This document shows, piece by piece, positions 55,304 through 63,509 of a stretch of 64,000 nt of DNA; position 1 is the first letter of the stretch; every line of letters begins with the position of its first letter. Below the pieces are notes generated by a model. The model worked only from the letters and a program-made list of their open reading frames with translations. It did no database searches and was not told where the DNA came from. The translations under genes and the position numbers were made by a program. The DNA is from Pseudobacteriovorax antillogorgiicola. GTDB taxonomy: Bacteria; Bdellovibrionota_B; Oligoflexia; Oligoflexales; Oligoflexaceae. Location of the stretch: the NCBI RefSeq assembly GCF_900177345.1, contig NZ_FWZT01000024.1:1-64000 (forward strand). Reading direction: 5' to 3'.

Positions 55304-58144
55304 TTGAAATTTCGACTCCTAAAACCAACCATCTGCTTTACAGCCTTGCTTCACATGGCAATCTCCGCAACTTTAAATGCCAACACGATGCATGTCGATC
55401 CCCGTGCCTTAGAAGAGGGAATCAAAACCAGTGAGGTATTTTACTATCATGCTGATAAAGAGATGACATGGAGGAAGGTTAAGCAATCAGAGTATCTGGC
55501 ACTTCCTAATCCGGAGGAGAAGCGACGGTTCTTCTTCGATCACTACGACAAGCTGCTCAGAGAGTCCTCAACCCCTGACATCGTTGAGGTTAGAAAATTA
55601 GATGAATATTTTCAAATACTTAGTAGGCCAAGAGCCACATTTGGCCTAATCAACCGGCCTGTCTGGTATCGATTATCTATTGAAAACTCCCAACGCTATC
55701 AACAGGACTTGGAAGTCGTTTTTTCGGGCTATTTGTTCGACGTAGAGCTTTTCGCTTTCGACGAGAGCACCCTTGTACACAAAGCCAGGAAGAGTATCCA
55801 TGAGCCTAAAATATTAAAGAAGCTACCAGCTGGGAAAAGCAACCTGGATATTAATTTCCCTATTTCAATGCCCCCTAATTCGAAGCTCACTCTTTACCTC
55901 CGTGCCTACTCCGCCGTGGTCCCGCACGACCTCAACATTAGGCTTCTCAGCCAGGAAACGTGGCTCCTGAAAGAATCTCCTATCCATCGATTTCATTGGA
56001 TTTTTGTGGGTTCAATCCTGATGCTTATCCTGCATAATTTTGTGTTCTTTATTATGTCGAGAAACGTGACAAACCTATACTATGTCTTCTGGATTGGCTC
56101 AACTTTAGCACTGGTTTCTGTGGTGAACGGTCTTCACCTTGATCTGATCGTAGAAGATGCTTGTGTCTACTGGCCCTATCTGATTTCATTACCCTTGGCG
56201 ATTACTGGGATCTCTATTGTAGCGTTCTTGAGACACTTCCTTCAACTCAGTGATTATCCCAAGCTCGATCGTGTCGCCAAGGCTGCCCTTATTTACGGCT
56301 ACATAGTCTTCATTCCTTATCTGGTTGTCGATCCAAAAACATTTATCCATATCGGCTTTGCAGGGATATTTATAGTCACTCCAATTATACTTGGTCTTGT
56401 GTTCGTTTTGGCTATTCAACACAAACATCATCGCGCTTGGCTTTTTTTGATGGCATTCATTCCTTACATTGTTGGAAGTTGCCTTCGAACCTTGATGATT
56501 CAAGGCATAGTACCAGAAATCCCCATGCTGCGGAATATTATGGAAGTGGGTTCGTTTACCGAAGCATTTCTTCTATCATTTGCACTAGGGGATAAGCTTA
56601 GAACCTTGAACATCGAGCTATCTCGCTACATTAATGAAGTTGAAGACATTGTTGCAGAAAAGACGCAGGACATCGCATCCATCATGGCCAACATAAAGCA
56701 AGGCATATTTACTGTTAAATCAGATTTTAAGATTGATGAGGTCTATTCGCAGCACTTAGAAGATATTGTTGGAGCATCTCAAATTGGTAACAAAGACCCT
56801 CTTGAGCTTATCTTCAAGAAGAGCAACCTCTCCCCTGATGCAAGATCTCGTCTGCATAGCGCCATGAAAGAGGCTTTTGGAGAGGAAATATTTAACTTCG
56901 AAATCAATGTCAGCCAATTCCCAAAAGAGATCATCTTTCAAGGCAAATATCTGGCCTTAGATTGGCAGGCTATTTCAAATCGAGAGGGCCAAACCTTTAA
57001 GATCCTCGTAACCGTTCGCGATATCACTCAGCTCCGAAGACTAGAAGAGCAGAGTCACAGGCACGAGCGTGAAATGTCAATCCTTCTTGAAATTTTACAG
57101 GTGGAACGAAGAGACTTCCCTCTTTTCCTAAGTGGAGCTAAAACTCATTTACAAACTATCAGAAACCTTTTGAAGAGCTCTGATACTTCGACGTCTAATT
57201 TGATACGCGACATATTTATTCACTATCATACGCTCAAGGGAATCGCTAGATCCTTTGAACTAAGTTACATTGTTGATGCAGTACATACGGCTGAATCCAG
57301 GTGCTCCAGACACTCAAGAATCGAATCAGATATCGAGCAGAAAAGATTTCTCAACGACTTAGAAAATGTTGAAGCGGTGGTCTTGGAGTACGAAAATGCG
57401 GTAAAGGAAAAGCTACAGTTCTCTGACCGGTCACAGGCCATTGACAATGATTTAGCAAGCGAACTATTGACTCAAATCGAACATCTACCTAGGGAGTTTC
57501 AAGGCAGGTTTAGCGAAGCTCGCCAGAAACTACTCGATGCTGTCTATATTGCGTTCGATCAGCTCTATGATGAAGTGAGTCGATTCGCGACTACGGCAGC
57601 CGAGGAGCTTAAAAAGCCATCACCAAAGATCAATATGCCATCAGAATCAATTTTGCTCAAGCATCACTGCTTTCAGGAAATAAAGAATATTCTCGTCCAC
57701 CTTGTCAACAATTCCTTGGCCCATGGGTTCTCACTTAGCCCAGAACCCGAATCACAGCTTCAAGATGACATTATTTCAATACAGATCGAACGCTTAAGTA
57801 ATAGCGTCAAGCTCGTTTACCAAGATAATGGCAAAGGCATCAATCGACAGTTCATCCAGCTCAAGGCGCAGCAGCAGGGCTTGTTGGAGGAAGGAACCTT
57901 TCCTAGCGACCAAGACCTTTTAGAAGTACTGTTCAAACCGGGATTTTCTTCTGCGGATAGCTTGAGCCATCTCGCTGGTCGAGGGATTGGTATGTCAGCA
58001 ATGAAGGATATAGCTGAGAAAATTGGAGCTACACTGAATATTCACACGACCAGCAGCACCAATCAGGCCATCTATTTTGCTATCCATATCAGACTAGCGA
58101 GGGATCACTACATCGATCGCGCTTCTCGGCAAATATCAGCTTGA
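55304..58144 (+). CDS. 7TMR-DISM-type sensor kinase with HPt and CheA-like ATPase domains
   Basis: A 946-residue protein starting at TTG (55304). Signal peptide, 7TMR-DISM extracellular domain (about 30-220, NRPVWYRLSI; VVFSGYLFDVELFAF), seven transmembrane helices (about 220-440), a PAS-like segment, then an HPt-like module with His642 in HYHTLKGIARSF, and a C-terminal HATPase: N-box LVNNSLAHG (800-808), G1 DNGKG (841-845), G2 GRGIG (892-896). The arrangement after the membrane part equals that of the 20965 gene. It lacks HisKA, receiver and CheW-like domains. It converges with the 58153 kinase, 8 bases between stops. Confidence 0.83.
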   Translation: MKFRLLKPTICFTALLHMAISATLNANTMHVDPRALEEGIKTSEVFYYHADKEMTWRKVKQSEYLALPNPEEKRRFFFDHYDKLLRESSTPDIVEVRKLDEYFQILSRPRATFGLINRPVWYRLSIENSQRYQQDLEVVFSGYLFDVELFAFDESTLVHKARKSIHEPKILKKLPAGKSNLDINFPISMPPNSKLTLYLRAYSAVVPHDLNIRLLSQETWLLKESPIHRFHWIFVGSILMLILHNFVFFIMSRNVTNLYYVFWIGSTLALVSVVNGLHLDLIVEDACVYWPYLISLPLAITGISIVAFLRHFLQLSDYPKLDRVAKAALIYGYIVFIPYLVVDPKTFIHIGFAGIFIVTPIILGLVFVLAIQHKHHRAWLFLMAFIPYIVGSCLRTLMIQGIVPEIPMLRNIMEVGSFTEAFLLSFALGDKLRTLNIELSRYINEVEDIVAEKTQDIASIMANIKQGIFTVKSDFKIDEVYSQHLEDIVGASQIGNKDPLELIFKKSNLSPDARSRLHSAMKEAFGEEIFNFEINVSQFPKEIIFQGKYLALDWQAISNREGQTFKILVTVRDITQLRRLEEQSHRHEREMSILLEILQVERRDFPLFLSGAKTHLQTIRNLLKSSDTSTSNLIRDIFIHYHTLKGIARSFELSYIVDAVHTAESRCSRHSRIESDIEQKRFLNDLENVEAVVLEYENAVKEKLQFSDRSQAIDNDLASELLTQIEHLPREFQGRFSEARQKLLDAVYIAFDQLYDEVSRFATTAAEELKKPSPKINMPSESILLKHHCFQEIKNILVHLVNNSLAHGFSLSPEPESQLQDDIISIQIERLSNSVKLVYQDNGKGINRQFIQLKAQQQGLLEEGTFPSDQDLLEVLFKPGFSSADSLSHLAGRGIGMSAMKDIAEKIGATLNIHTTSSTNQAIYFAIHIRLARDHYIDRASRQISA

Positions 58145-58152
58145 ATATAGCT

Positions 58153-60024
58153 CTAAACTGGTAGCTCAGCCTTTTGCAGATAGACGGTAATTTCGGTGCC
58201 AGAATCGTCACCGTACTGATCCTTGGGCCGGCTTTGGAAGTCATATCGACCAAGAAACGACTGGATCGAACGTAGTGCGATTTGGAGGCCAAAGCCTGTT
58301 CCTTTTTCGCCGTTAGTCCCTATGGTAGAACTAAGCTTTTGATTCTCATTGAGGTTCTGTAAAAGCTCTTCAGGGATTCCAATCCCCGTGTCTTTTATTG
58401 TTATTACTGCACGGGAGGCTGTTTCTTGCCAGCTAAGCTGTATGCTACTGCCTGGGTCGGTAAACTTGATTGCGTTGCTAACAAAGTTACCTAAGACCTC
58501 ATTGACGAGAGTCGACTCAACGGCCTTCACGCAGATGTTAGGTCCACCGGAGATATCCAGTTCAACACCTTTTTCCTTAGCACGCTCAGCAAAAAGAAAG
58601 CGGATTTCCTCAGCAACCTTTTGCAGAGAAACGCTCTCTAAATCTACTGTCTCGTTACGATCGAGGTGAAGCTCATAATCTTTTACACCACTGATAATGC
58701 TTTCAATGATACCAGCACCCTTCAGTATTTTTCCTAAGAGGAAGTTTTCCGGGTCCCGTCTTTGCGCAGCGAAAGCTGCTCCTGAAACAAGAGATAAAGC
58801 ATTGTTAATATCATGAGAGATAATTCTAAAAAGATGTCTTAGCTCTTCTGCAGTTTTTCTTCTAACCGATGCCTCGATCTCAGCGGCACGCCGCAAATGG
58901 TCAATCTCCTTAATGCGTGCCGCCAGGGCAAAAGCCATCATGATGAGTTGAGTGCAAAGCCCAATCATTATGAACAACTGGGTCCACTCGTTGAAGACAA
59001 TTCCACCTTGCAGGGTGACAAGATATAGGAAAGCGAACCCGAAAAAGCTAATTTGTGATACTAGGTAGTAGAATGCGGAACGAGACCCTTGATAGGTTCG
59101 CATTGCCGACAATAGGATAAGTAGAACCAACCCCAAAAGAAACAAGCCATCAAGGCTGGCACGAACAAAACTTTGCCAAGGTGATACGGCGTAGAGAAGC
59201 GGTGTTATAAGTAAAAGCCCACAATAACCGAGTAAGGCTTTCCCAAACCAAGAATTGTTACCTGTAGTCCCCGTTAACATATCATAGGCAAACAGAAAAG
59301 CGGTCAGGGGAAAAATAAACCTAAAATATGGCAGATAGTATAAGGTGTCCGGCCCTAGGAAGTGGAGCGTTCCAATGGGAAAGTTAACGATCATCAATGC
59401 TGAGAAGGTATTGGTAGAAACGTAAAAAACATAAAAAAGATAGAGGCGATCCCCAAGACTCAGCCATAGAAACATTTTATATAGAGTCAAGGCAAACAGG
59501 ATACCAAGCATCATCGCTATAAGTATAAGCGTACGTTGCTCCTTGTCCCTGAATGCATCCGACTTATCGGCAAGAAACCTCACTCCCATGGAGCTAAGGC
59601 TAGCTTGGCGGATGAGATACTCTCTAAAGCCTTCCTTGAGCTCAAATGCTGGGACACGGCTTTCCAGTACGTCGACTCGCTTAAAACCACCGTTCGGCTC
59701 TCGCACAAACACATCGAAGCGATCTAGGGCATTGTAGACACTGGCGACAGTCCAGGACTTGCTGTCTTGATTATCAACAGTCAATGAGACCCACACCCCG
59801 TGATCAAAATATTGGGGAGGAAGCCCTGGCTCCTGGAGCCCGACAAAGCGACCTTCATTTAAGGCGACTACGGCAGCATCTAATGAGAGAGACTTGGTTT
59901 CGATAAGATACCGAACCCCTTGCCCAATCTCGATGGAAGCCACACCAGATTCAGATATGACTACTTGTCCACGAGCTAATGTTGTCCAAACAGCTAATAA
60001 GCTGATGAAAAAGAACCTATGCAT
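58153..60024 (-). CDS. 7TMR-DISM sensor histidine kinase
   Basis: A 623-residue kinase. I start at ATG 60024 (MHRFFFISLLAVW), 14 codons inside the longest frame. It has a signal peptide, a 7TMR-DISM extracellular domain (residues about 25-175), seven transmembrane helices (about 180-375), then HisKA with His404 in ISHDINNALSL and a HATPase with N-box NFVSNAIKF, G1 DTGIGIP and G2 GTGFGLQI. 7TMR-DISM proteins are thought to sense carbohydrate-like or other ligands at the outside. No response regulator is adjacent. It reads away from the short ORF at 60267-60299, which lies 243 bases upstream on the same strand. Confidence 0.9.
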   Translation of the reverse strand: MHRFFFISLLAVWTTLARGQVVISESGVASIEIGQGVRYLIETKSLSLDAAVVALNEGRFVGLQEPGLPPQYFDHGVWVSLTVDNQDSKSWTVASVYNALDRFDVFVREPNGGFKRVDVLESRVPAFELKEGFREYLIRQASLSSMGVRFLADKSDAFRDKEQRTLILIAMMLGILFALTLYKMFLWLSLGDRLYLFYVFYVSTNTFSALMIVNFPIGTLHFLGPDTLYYLPYFRFIFPLTAFLFAYDMLTGTTGNNSWFGKALLGYCGLLLITPLLYAVSPWQSFVRASLDGLFLLGLVLLILLSAMRTYQGSRSAFYYLVSQISFFGFAFLYLVTLQGGIVFNEWTQLFIMIGLCTQLIMMAFALAARIKEIDHLRRAAEIEASVRRKTAEELRHLFRIISHDINNALSLVSGAAFAAQRRDPENFLLGKILKGAGIIESIISGVKDYELHLDRNETVDLESVSLQKVAEEIRFLFAERAKEKGVELDISGGPNICVKAVESTLVNEVLGNFVSNAIKFTDPGSSIQLSWQETASRAVITIKDTGIGIPEELLQNLNENQKLSSTIGTNGEKGTGFGLQIALRSIQSFLGRYDFQSRPKDQYGDDSGTEITVYLQKAELPV

Positions 60025-60237
60025 AATCGTCCGTAACTTGGCTGATCTTTGTGCCACAACGCACATTTGCGATTCGAAATGGAAGAATTATGCCAAAAAA
60101 ACGAAATCGCCAGATTCAGCCGGGGTGTGCAAAGCCTTTTTGAGCTTATCGATTATGATTATCGCAATCCGAGTTATTTCGCAAGGAGAGGTCAAGGTCG
60201 AAGTGTTTTTTTGAAGGTAACGTTTAGACGAAGGAGA

Positions 60238-60260
60238 TTGCGCGACCACAGGTCGCGCAA
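60238..60260 (-). terminator. Perfect GC-rich hairpin after the tiny ORF
   Basis: TTGCGCGACC/GGTCGCGCAA, a 10-bp perfect stem with a 3-base loop, 6 bases after the stop of the tiny ORF. The downstream T-tract is weak (TCTCCTTCG), so it may be a 3' stabiliser or a terminator. Confidence 0.5.
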
Positions 60261-60266
60261 CGTTAA

Positions 60267-60299
60267 TTAAAATGAGATGGTTGCAAACTTCTTTTTCAT
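60267..60299 (-). CDS. Tiny ORF, 10 residues, possible RiPP precursor or leader peptide
   Basis: The ORF encodes MKKKFATISF and ends in TAA. It is preceded by a full AGGAGG (60313-60308) at the standard 8-base spacing to ATG. Basic start, hydrophobic/Thr-Ser end and a stable hairpin directly after the stop give a compact gene-like unit. It lies divergent from and 450 bases before a YcaO plus haem-oxygenase-fold operon; Thr7 and Ser9 would be candidate YcaO targets. Microcin C's 7-residue MccA shows such short precursors exist. Alternatives: a leader peptide in the long upstream region of the 58153 kinase, or chance. Coding status is unproven. Confidence 0.4.
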   Translation of the reverse strand: MKKKFATISF

Positions 60300-60749
60300 A
60301 ATGGGAACCTCCTGAGTTATCTTGTACTAGACTCTTCGCGTTGCCTCGGGCACCACCTTAGAAACTTTTTCTAAAAAGTAGAAACCCTCTACAAACCCAG
60401 CTATTGCACCTCACCTATTCAGGGGACTTTCCAAGGAACCACAAGAACGTGCCTATGGTGTTCTTTCCAGCTACCTCACAAAGTTCTTTCGAGTGGTAAG
60501 AGTCTTTGGCTCCCCGAAGGCACATTTGTACTTTTTAATAAAAAACCCTGGCCAGCCTCAGAGTCATTCACAAGTATTTCCAATAATTTGGCCTGATACC
60601 AGAAAAACGATTCACGATTTACGGCGCAGACACGATAGCAGCAAATATGTTTCTGAACTGGCGTTGACAGCCATCTCGCTTCGGAAACTGACCGTCTCTA
60701 ATCCTTAAAAAAGACGGATGATATATCATTAACTGGTTCAGGAGGTCCG

Positions 60750-61424
60750 ATGAAGCAGCTCCTTTCAGTCAAGCGGGAAGTCGAATCTTTCTTGACTCAC
60801 ATGAAATCGAAGAACCCATTGTACCATGCGCTGTTTTACCAGCCAGTATCATTAGAAACCTTGTCCGTCTTTACCACTAATCTGCAACGTCTAGTAGAAC
60901 ACACGCCCGTTCATTTAAAGCTTGCTATCGAAACTAGCGCGTCTCAAAACCGTGAGCCACTCCAATCCTTCTTTAGGGATAAGTTTCTTGAGGAGCAGGG
61001 CCACGACCAATGGGCTGCCAATGATCTTAAGCGCCAACAGACACTCGGCAGCAAGGCTCGTAATATTCCCATCCTGCCAAGCATGCAGGAGCTGATCGAC
61101 TTCAATAGCGAAACGATCCTGAGTGACCCCGGCTGCTACTTGGCCTATATCTTCCTGGCTGAATATATGACCGTTCTGGGAACCCCGGATATGCTTAAAT
61201 CACTGCAAGAAAATTCAAAAATCCCTCCCGACGCACTCACAATCCTTGGCAATCATGCTGAGCTTGATCAGAACCATGTGTTGAACTGGGAAAGTGAAAT
61301 TGCAAATCTTGTTGATCTAAATCAATATGAGCCGCTTTTCTTAGACACAATCCGACGGGCGGCAAGCCGATACGAGCAGTTTTGCACAGATTGCTACGAG
61401 GTGAGCTATGACATTGCAGTTTAA
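60750..61424 (+). CDS. Haem-oxygenase-like-fold (PqqC/CADD-type) enzyme
   Basis: A 224-residue helical protein with GGAGG 5 bases before ATG. The KFLEEQGHDQW motif (about 77-87) and the HAELDQNHV motif (about 171-179) match the helix-borne Glu/His/Asp ligands of the iron-containing redox / haem-oxygenase-like dimetal oxidase superfamily (PqqC, CADD, TenA relatives). Such enzymes activate oxygen to cleave, hydroxylate or rearrange amino acid-like substrates. The gene overlaps the YcaO gene by 17 bases, so both probably act in one pathway. Confidence 0.78.
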   Translation: MKQLLSVKREVESFLTHMKSKNPLYHALFYQPVSLETLSVFTTNLQRLVEHTPVHLKLAIETSASQNREPLQSFFRDKFLEEQGHDQWAANDLKRQQTLGSKARNIPILPSMQELIDFNSETILSDPGCYLAYIFLAEYMTVLGTPDMLKSLQENSKIPPDALTILGNHAELDQNHVLNWESEIANLVDLNQYEPLFLDTIRRAASRYEQFCTDCYEVSYDIAV

Positions 61425-62442
61425 AAAGGTTTTGCATTCCCAGCTTGCAGAGTGGACACTTGAGCCGCCCTTCGTTGAAACGGCGACGGTGTGCAATCTC
61501 AAGATCTTTGGAGTTGGGATGATAGCGAGCCATCCCAAGTTTGGCCAGGCTATAGGTGCAGCAGCCTCATTGCTTGAAACCCCAAGCAATCGCGCCTGGT
61601 TTGAGCTTTGCGAAAGAGCGGCGATACTTGAAGGCCTAGCCAAGGGTCCTGATGGGATTTTCCCCATTCGAGACATAGACGGGCATCTTCGTGAGATGCG
61701 CAGAGGCCGACTTGTTTTTGGTGACGATACCTACAACCAACAGAGCTTGAGCTTAAAAAAATCGAAATCAAATGGAGTCGCACTTTATAGCAATTGGCCT
61801 GAAGCTTGTCTGAGGGCAAGTTTAGAGCTTATGGAGCGCCATCACATTTTAGAATCTTGGCGGGGCCAGACGCTCCCTAAAAGGTGTATCCCTTCCTCTC
61901 TTGGTTCGCTGCACCCACTGCACGAGATATACGATCCGCACTACTATCTTCTAGGGCAAGATCATCTCACGACCACAGGCTCAATCGTTTGTACGGTGAT
62001 GGTTTACTTCAAACCGAAGCCTTCATACAAATTTAAAGCCCCTTGTCTTTACGCCTTCGATTGCAGTGAATCCCTAGAACTTAGTTTTCAACATGCGGAA
62101 CAAGAGCTACTCCAAAGACTCATTTTCTTATGGGGTGAACCGTTACCAAAAGAAGCTCCTCTCGTTTCCCCGGATGCTCAATTTCATCAAGACTACTATC
62201 TGTATCCTGAAAACACCTCGATCCTGGATGCGTGGCTAGCTGGTGAGTTTCTTACGGTCAAGACTGAAACTAAACCTGATTCATTCAACATGATTTTTGC
62301 CGATCTATCCAGTACATCCACCCCTGAATACCATGTGGCAAAAGCCATTTGCCCCGAAACCCACGAGCTCTACTTCGGGCTTTCAGAAAATTTTCCCCAG
62401 ATCTACCGTAACAAGGCTCAGATGGTTCATCCCATCCCTTGA
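61408..62442 (+). CDS. YcaO-domain protein
   Basis: A 344-residue YcaO-fold ATPase. ATP-binding signatures: SNGVALYSNWPEACLRASLELMERHHIL (about 120-147), with the S-x-G-x-A and E..ER motifs, and LSFQHAEQELLQR near 225-237. The C terminus ends VHPIP, recalling the Pro-rich end of RiPP cyclodehydratases. YcaO enzymes phosphorylate the peptide backbone amide to make azolines, thioamides or amidines. It is shorter than standalone YcaO (about 400) and no E1-like or TfuA partner is nearby. GAGGTGAG precedes ATG 61408. Confidence 0.78.
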   Translation: MTLQFKKVLHSQLAEWTLEPPFVETATVCNLKIFGVGMIASHPKFGQAIGAAASLLETPSNRAWFELCERAAILEGLAKGPDGIFPIRDIDGHLREMRRGRLVFGDDTYNQQSLSLKKSKSNGVALYSNWPEACLRASLELMERHHILESWRGQTLPKRCIPSSLGSLHPLHEIYDPHYYLLGQDHLTTTGSIVCTVMVYFKPKPSYKFKAPCLYAFDCSESLELSFQHAEQELLQRLIFLWGEPLPKEAPLVSPDAQFHQDYYLYPENTSILDAWLAGEFLTVKTETKPDSFNMIFADLSSTSTPEYHVAKAICPETHELYFGLSENFPQIYRNKAQMVHPIP

Positions 62443-62483
62443 TATATGGTTGATATTATGATCTTTTCGTCTTAGCTCCGGCG

Positions 62484-62525
62484 AGGACCTTGACCTTTGC
62501 ATAAGGATTCAGGGTCCTTGCTTTT
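62484..62525 (+). terminator. Terminator after the YcaO gene
   Basis: AGGACC-T-TGA/TCA-G-GGTCCT stem (62484-62493 with 62509-62518) with a 15-base loop, followed by TTGCTTTTCTTC. A good candidate for the end of the operon. Confidence 0.7.
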
Positions 62526-62599
62526 CTTCGTTTGCGTCTGCCGAAGGCCACCGATAGCTTTAATAGTACTCGGAGGCAGATTCACCCAGGAGATAAGAT

Positions 62600-63508
62600 A
62601 TGAATTTTAAAATCGTCGCATCGATTTCTCTATACCTGTCCTTCACACCTACTGGCCACTCGTCAGAGTCGTCTCTCCTGGATCAGGACTTCCTACAAGA
62701 CAACGATAACATTGGCAATTTGGACAACCCAGATGCGGACATCGCGGCTAGAATCGTGGAGCAGGGAGCTGACTCAGTGACCCTGGAAGTCACCCTTAAT
62801 GCCCCCTCAGATTGGCATAAGGCTAAGACTATCGGCCAGGCCGCGTGGGAGCTAACAAGCCTTCATTACAGTGACGTGGTCCTCAGCTTGGAAGACTCTC
62901 CGAAGCCCCACATCAAAACAGTTAGGGCCAAGCAAGGGGATCTGAATGCTATCTTCCGCGCTCTTGAGCAAGCGGAACTCTCTGTCTATCAAAACCAGGA
63001 TCTCATCGCTCGATCAAATCTTAGCCCCACATGGAGATACTATCGCGTTTATGTGGACTCGCTCACAGCTTACGGGCCAGCTCGCATTCAGGAGATACAG
63101 TTTAAAGACGGCGGCTATTACCAAAGCAACCAGATGATTAACAACCGCACAGGAGTAGTCGCCGGCTACCGAGCGAAACTGAGCGCTTCGAATCACTCCA
63201 TGAAGGAGTTGGCTTGGCAAGCGTTCGATGGTGTGGAGTCTCGTGGTGGCTGGGCCGCTCAGCCGGAATCTTTCCAAAAGCAAGCGCCTCACAACCAGAT
63301 AAAACCAGTGTGGGTTCAAGTCGATTTTGGTGACGAGGGAGCAAATGTCAAAGGGATCGCCATCCGCTGTGCCTTTGATCAAGGCAGCAGCTGCGATGGC
63401 ATTCATGTAGAAACTTCGAATGATGGGAAAAACTGGACTCGCTTACCTGGAGCCCAGTTTGAAAACATAGACGCGACTGATCTCTACCTCGCTAGCTTTG
63501 GCAGCTAA
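62600..63508 (+). CDS. Secreted protein with discoidin-like (F5/8 type C) domain
   Basis: A 302-residue protein with a Sec-type N terminus and AGGAGA before ATG. Residues about 140-300 resemble an F5/8 type C/discoidin galactose-binding fold: YYRVYVDS, IQEIQFKDGG, 'AWQAFDG' and PVWVQVDFGDEGANVKGIAIRC, then a typical VETSNDGKNWTRLPG ending. Such domains bind carbohydrates or lipids. The N-terminal half is not recognised. The stop is one base from the stop of the convergent transporter gene. Confidence 0.68.
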   Translation: MNFKIVASISLYLSFTPTGHSSESSLLDQDFLQDNDNIGNLDNPDADIAARIVEQGADSVTLEVTLNAPSDWHKAKTIGQAAWELTSLHYSDVVLSLEDSPKPHIKTVRAKQGDLNAIFRALEQAELSVYQNQDLIARSNLSPTWRYYRVYVDSLTAYGPARIQEIQFKDGGYYQSNQMINNRTGVVAGYRAKLSASNHSMKELAWQAFDGVESRGGWAAQPESFQKQAPHNQIKPVWVQVDFGDEGANVKGIAIRCAFDQGSSCDGIHVETSNDGKNWTRLPGAQFENIDATDLYLASFGS

Positions 63509-63509
63509 A

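Larger units (their letters stand above)
60025..60749. other. Long intergenic region containing a tiny ORF and several hairpins
   Basis: A 725-base region between the minus-strand kinase and the plus-strand YcaO operon. It contains a 10-codon ORF with a consensus ribosome binding site (60267-60299, minus), a perfect hairpin (60238-60260), two overlapping inverted repeats in the leader of the small ORF (ACTTTTT/AAAAAGT at 60364-60379; GTAGA/TCTAC at 60378-60392), and near the YcaO operon a stem CCGTCT/AGACGG (60692-60717) and a 12-bp palindrome (60718-60729). The 71-codon frame at 60493 lacks a ribosome binding site and is not called. Confidence 0.6.

Noticed and set aside
60493-60708. 71-codon open frame on the plus strand in the 60 kb intergenic region
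   Set aside because: GTG start without a ribosome binding site, no signal or family character, and low-complexity residue order; probably chance.
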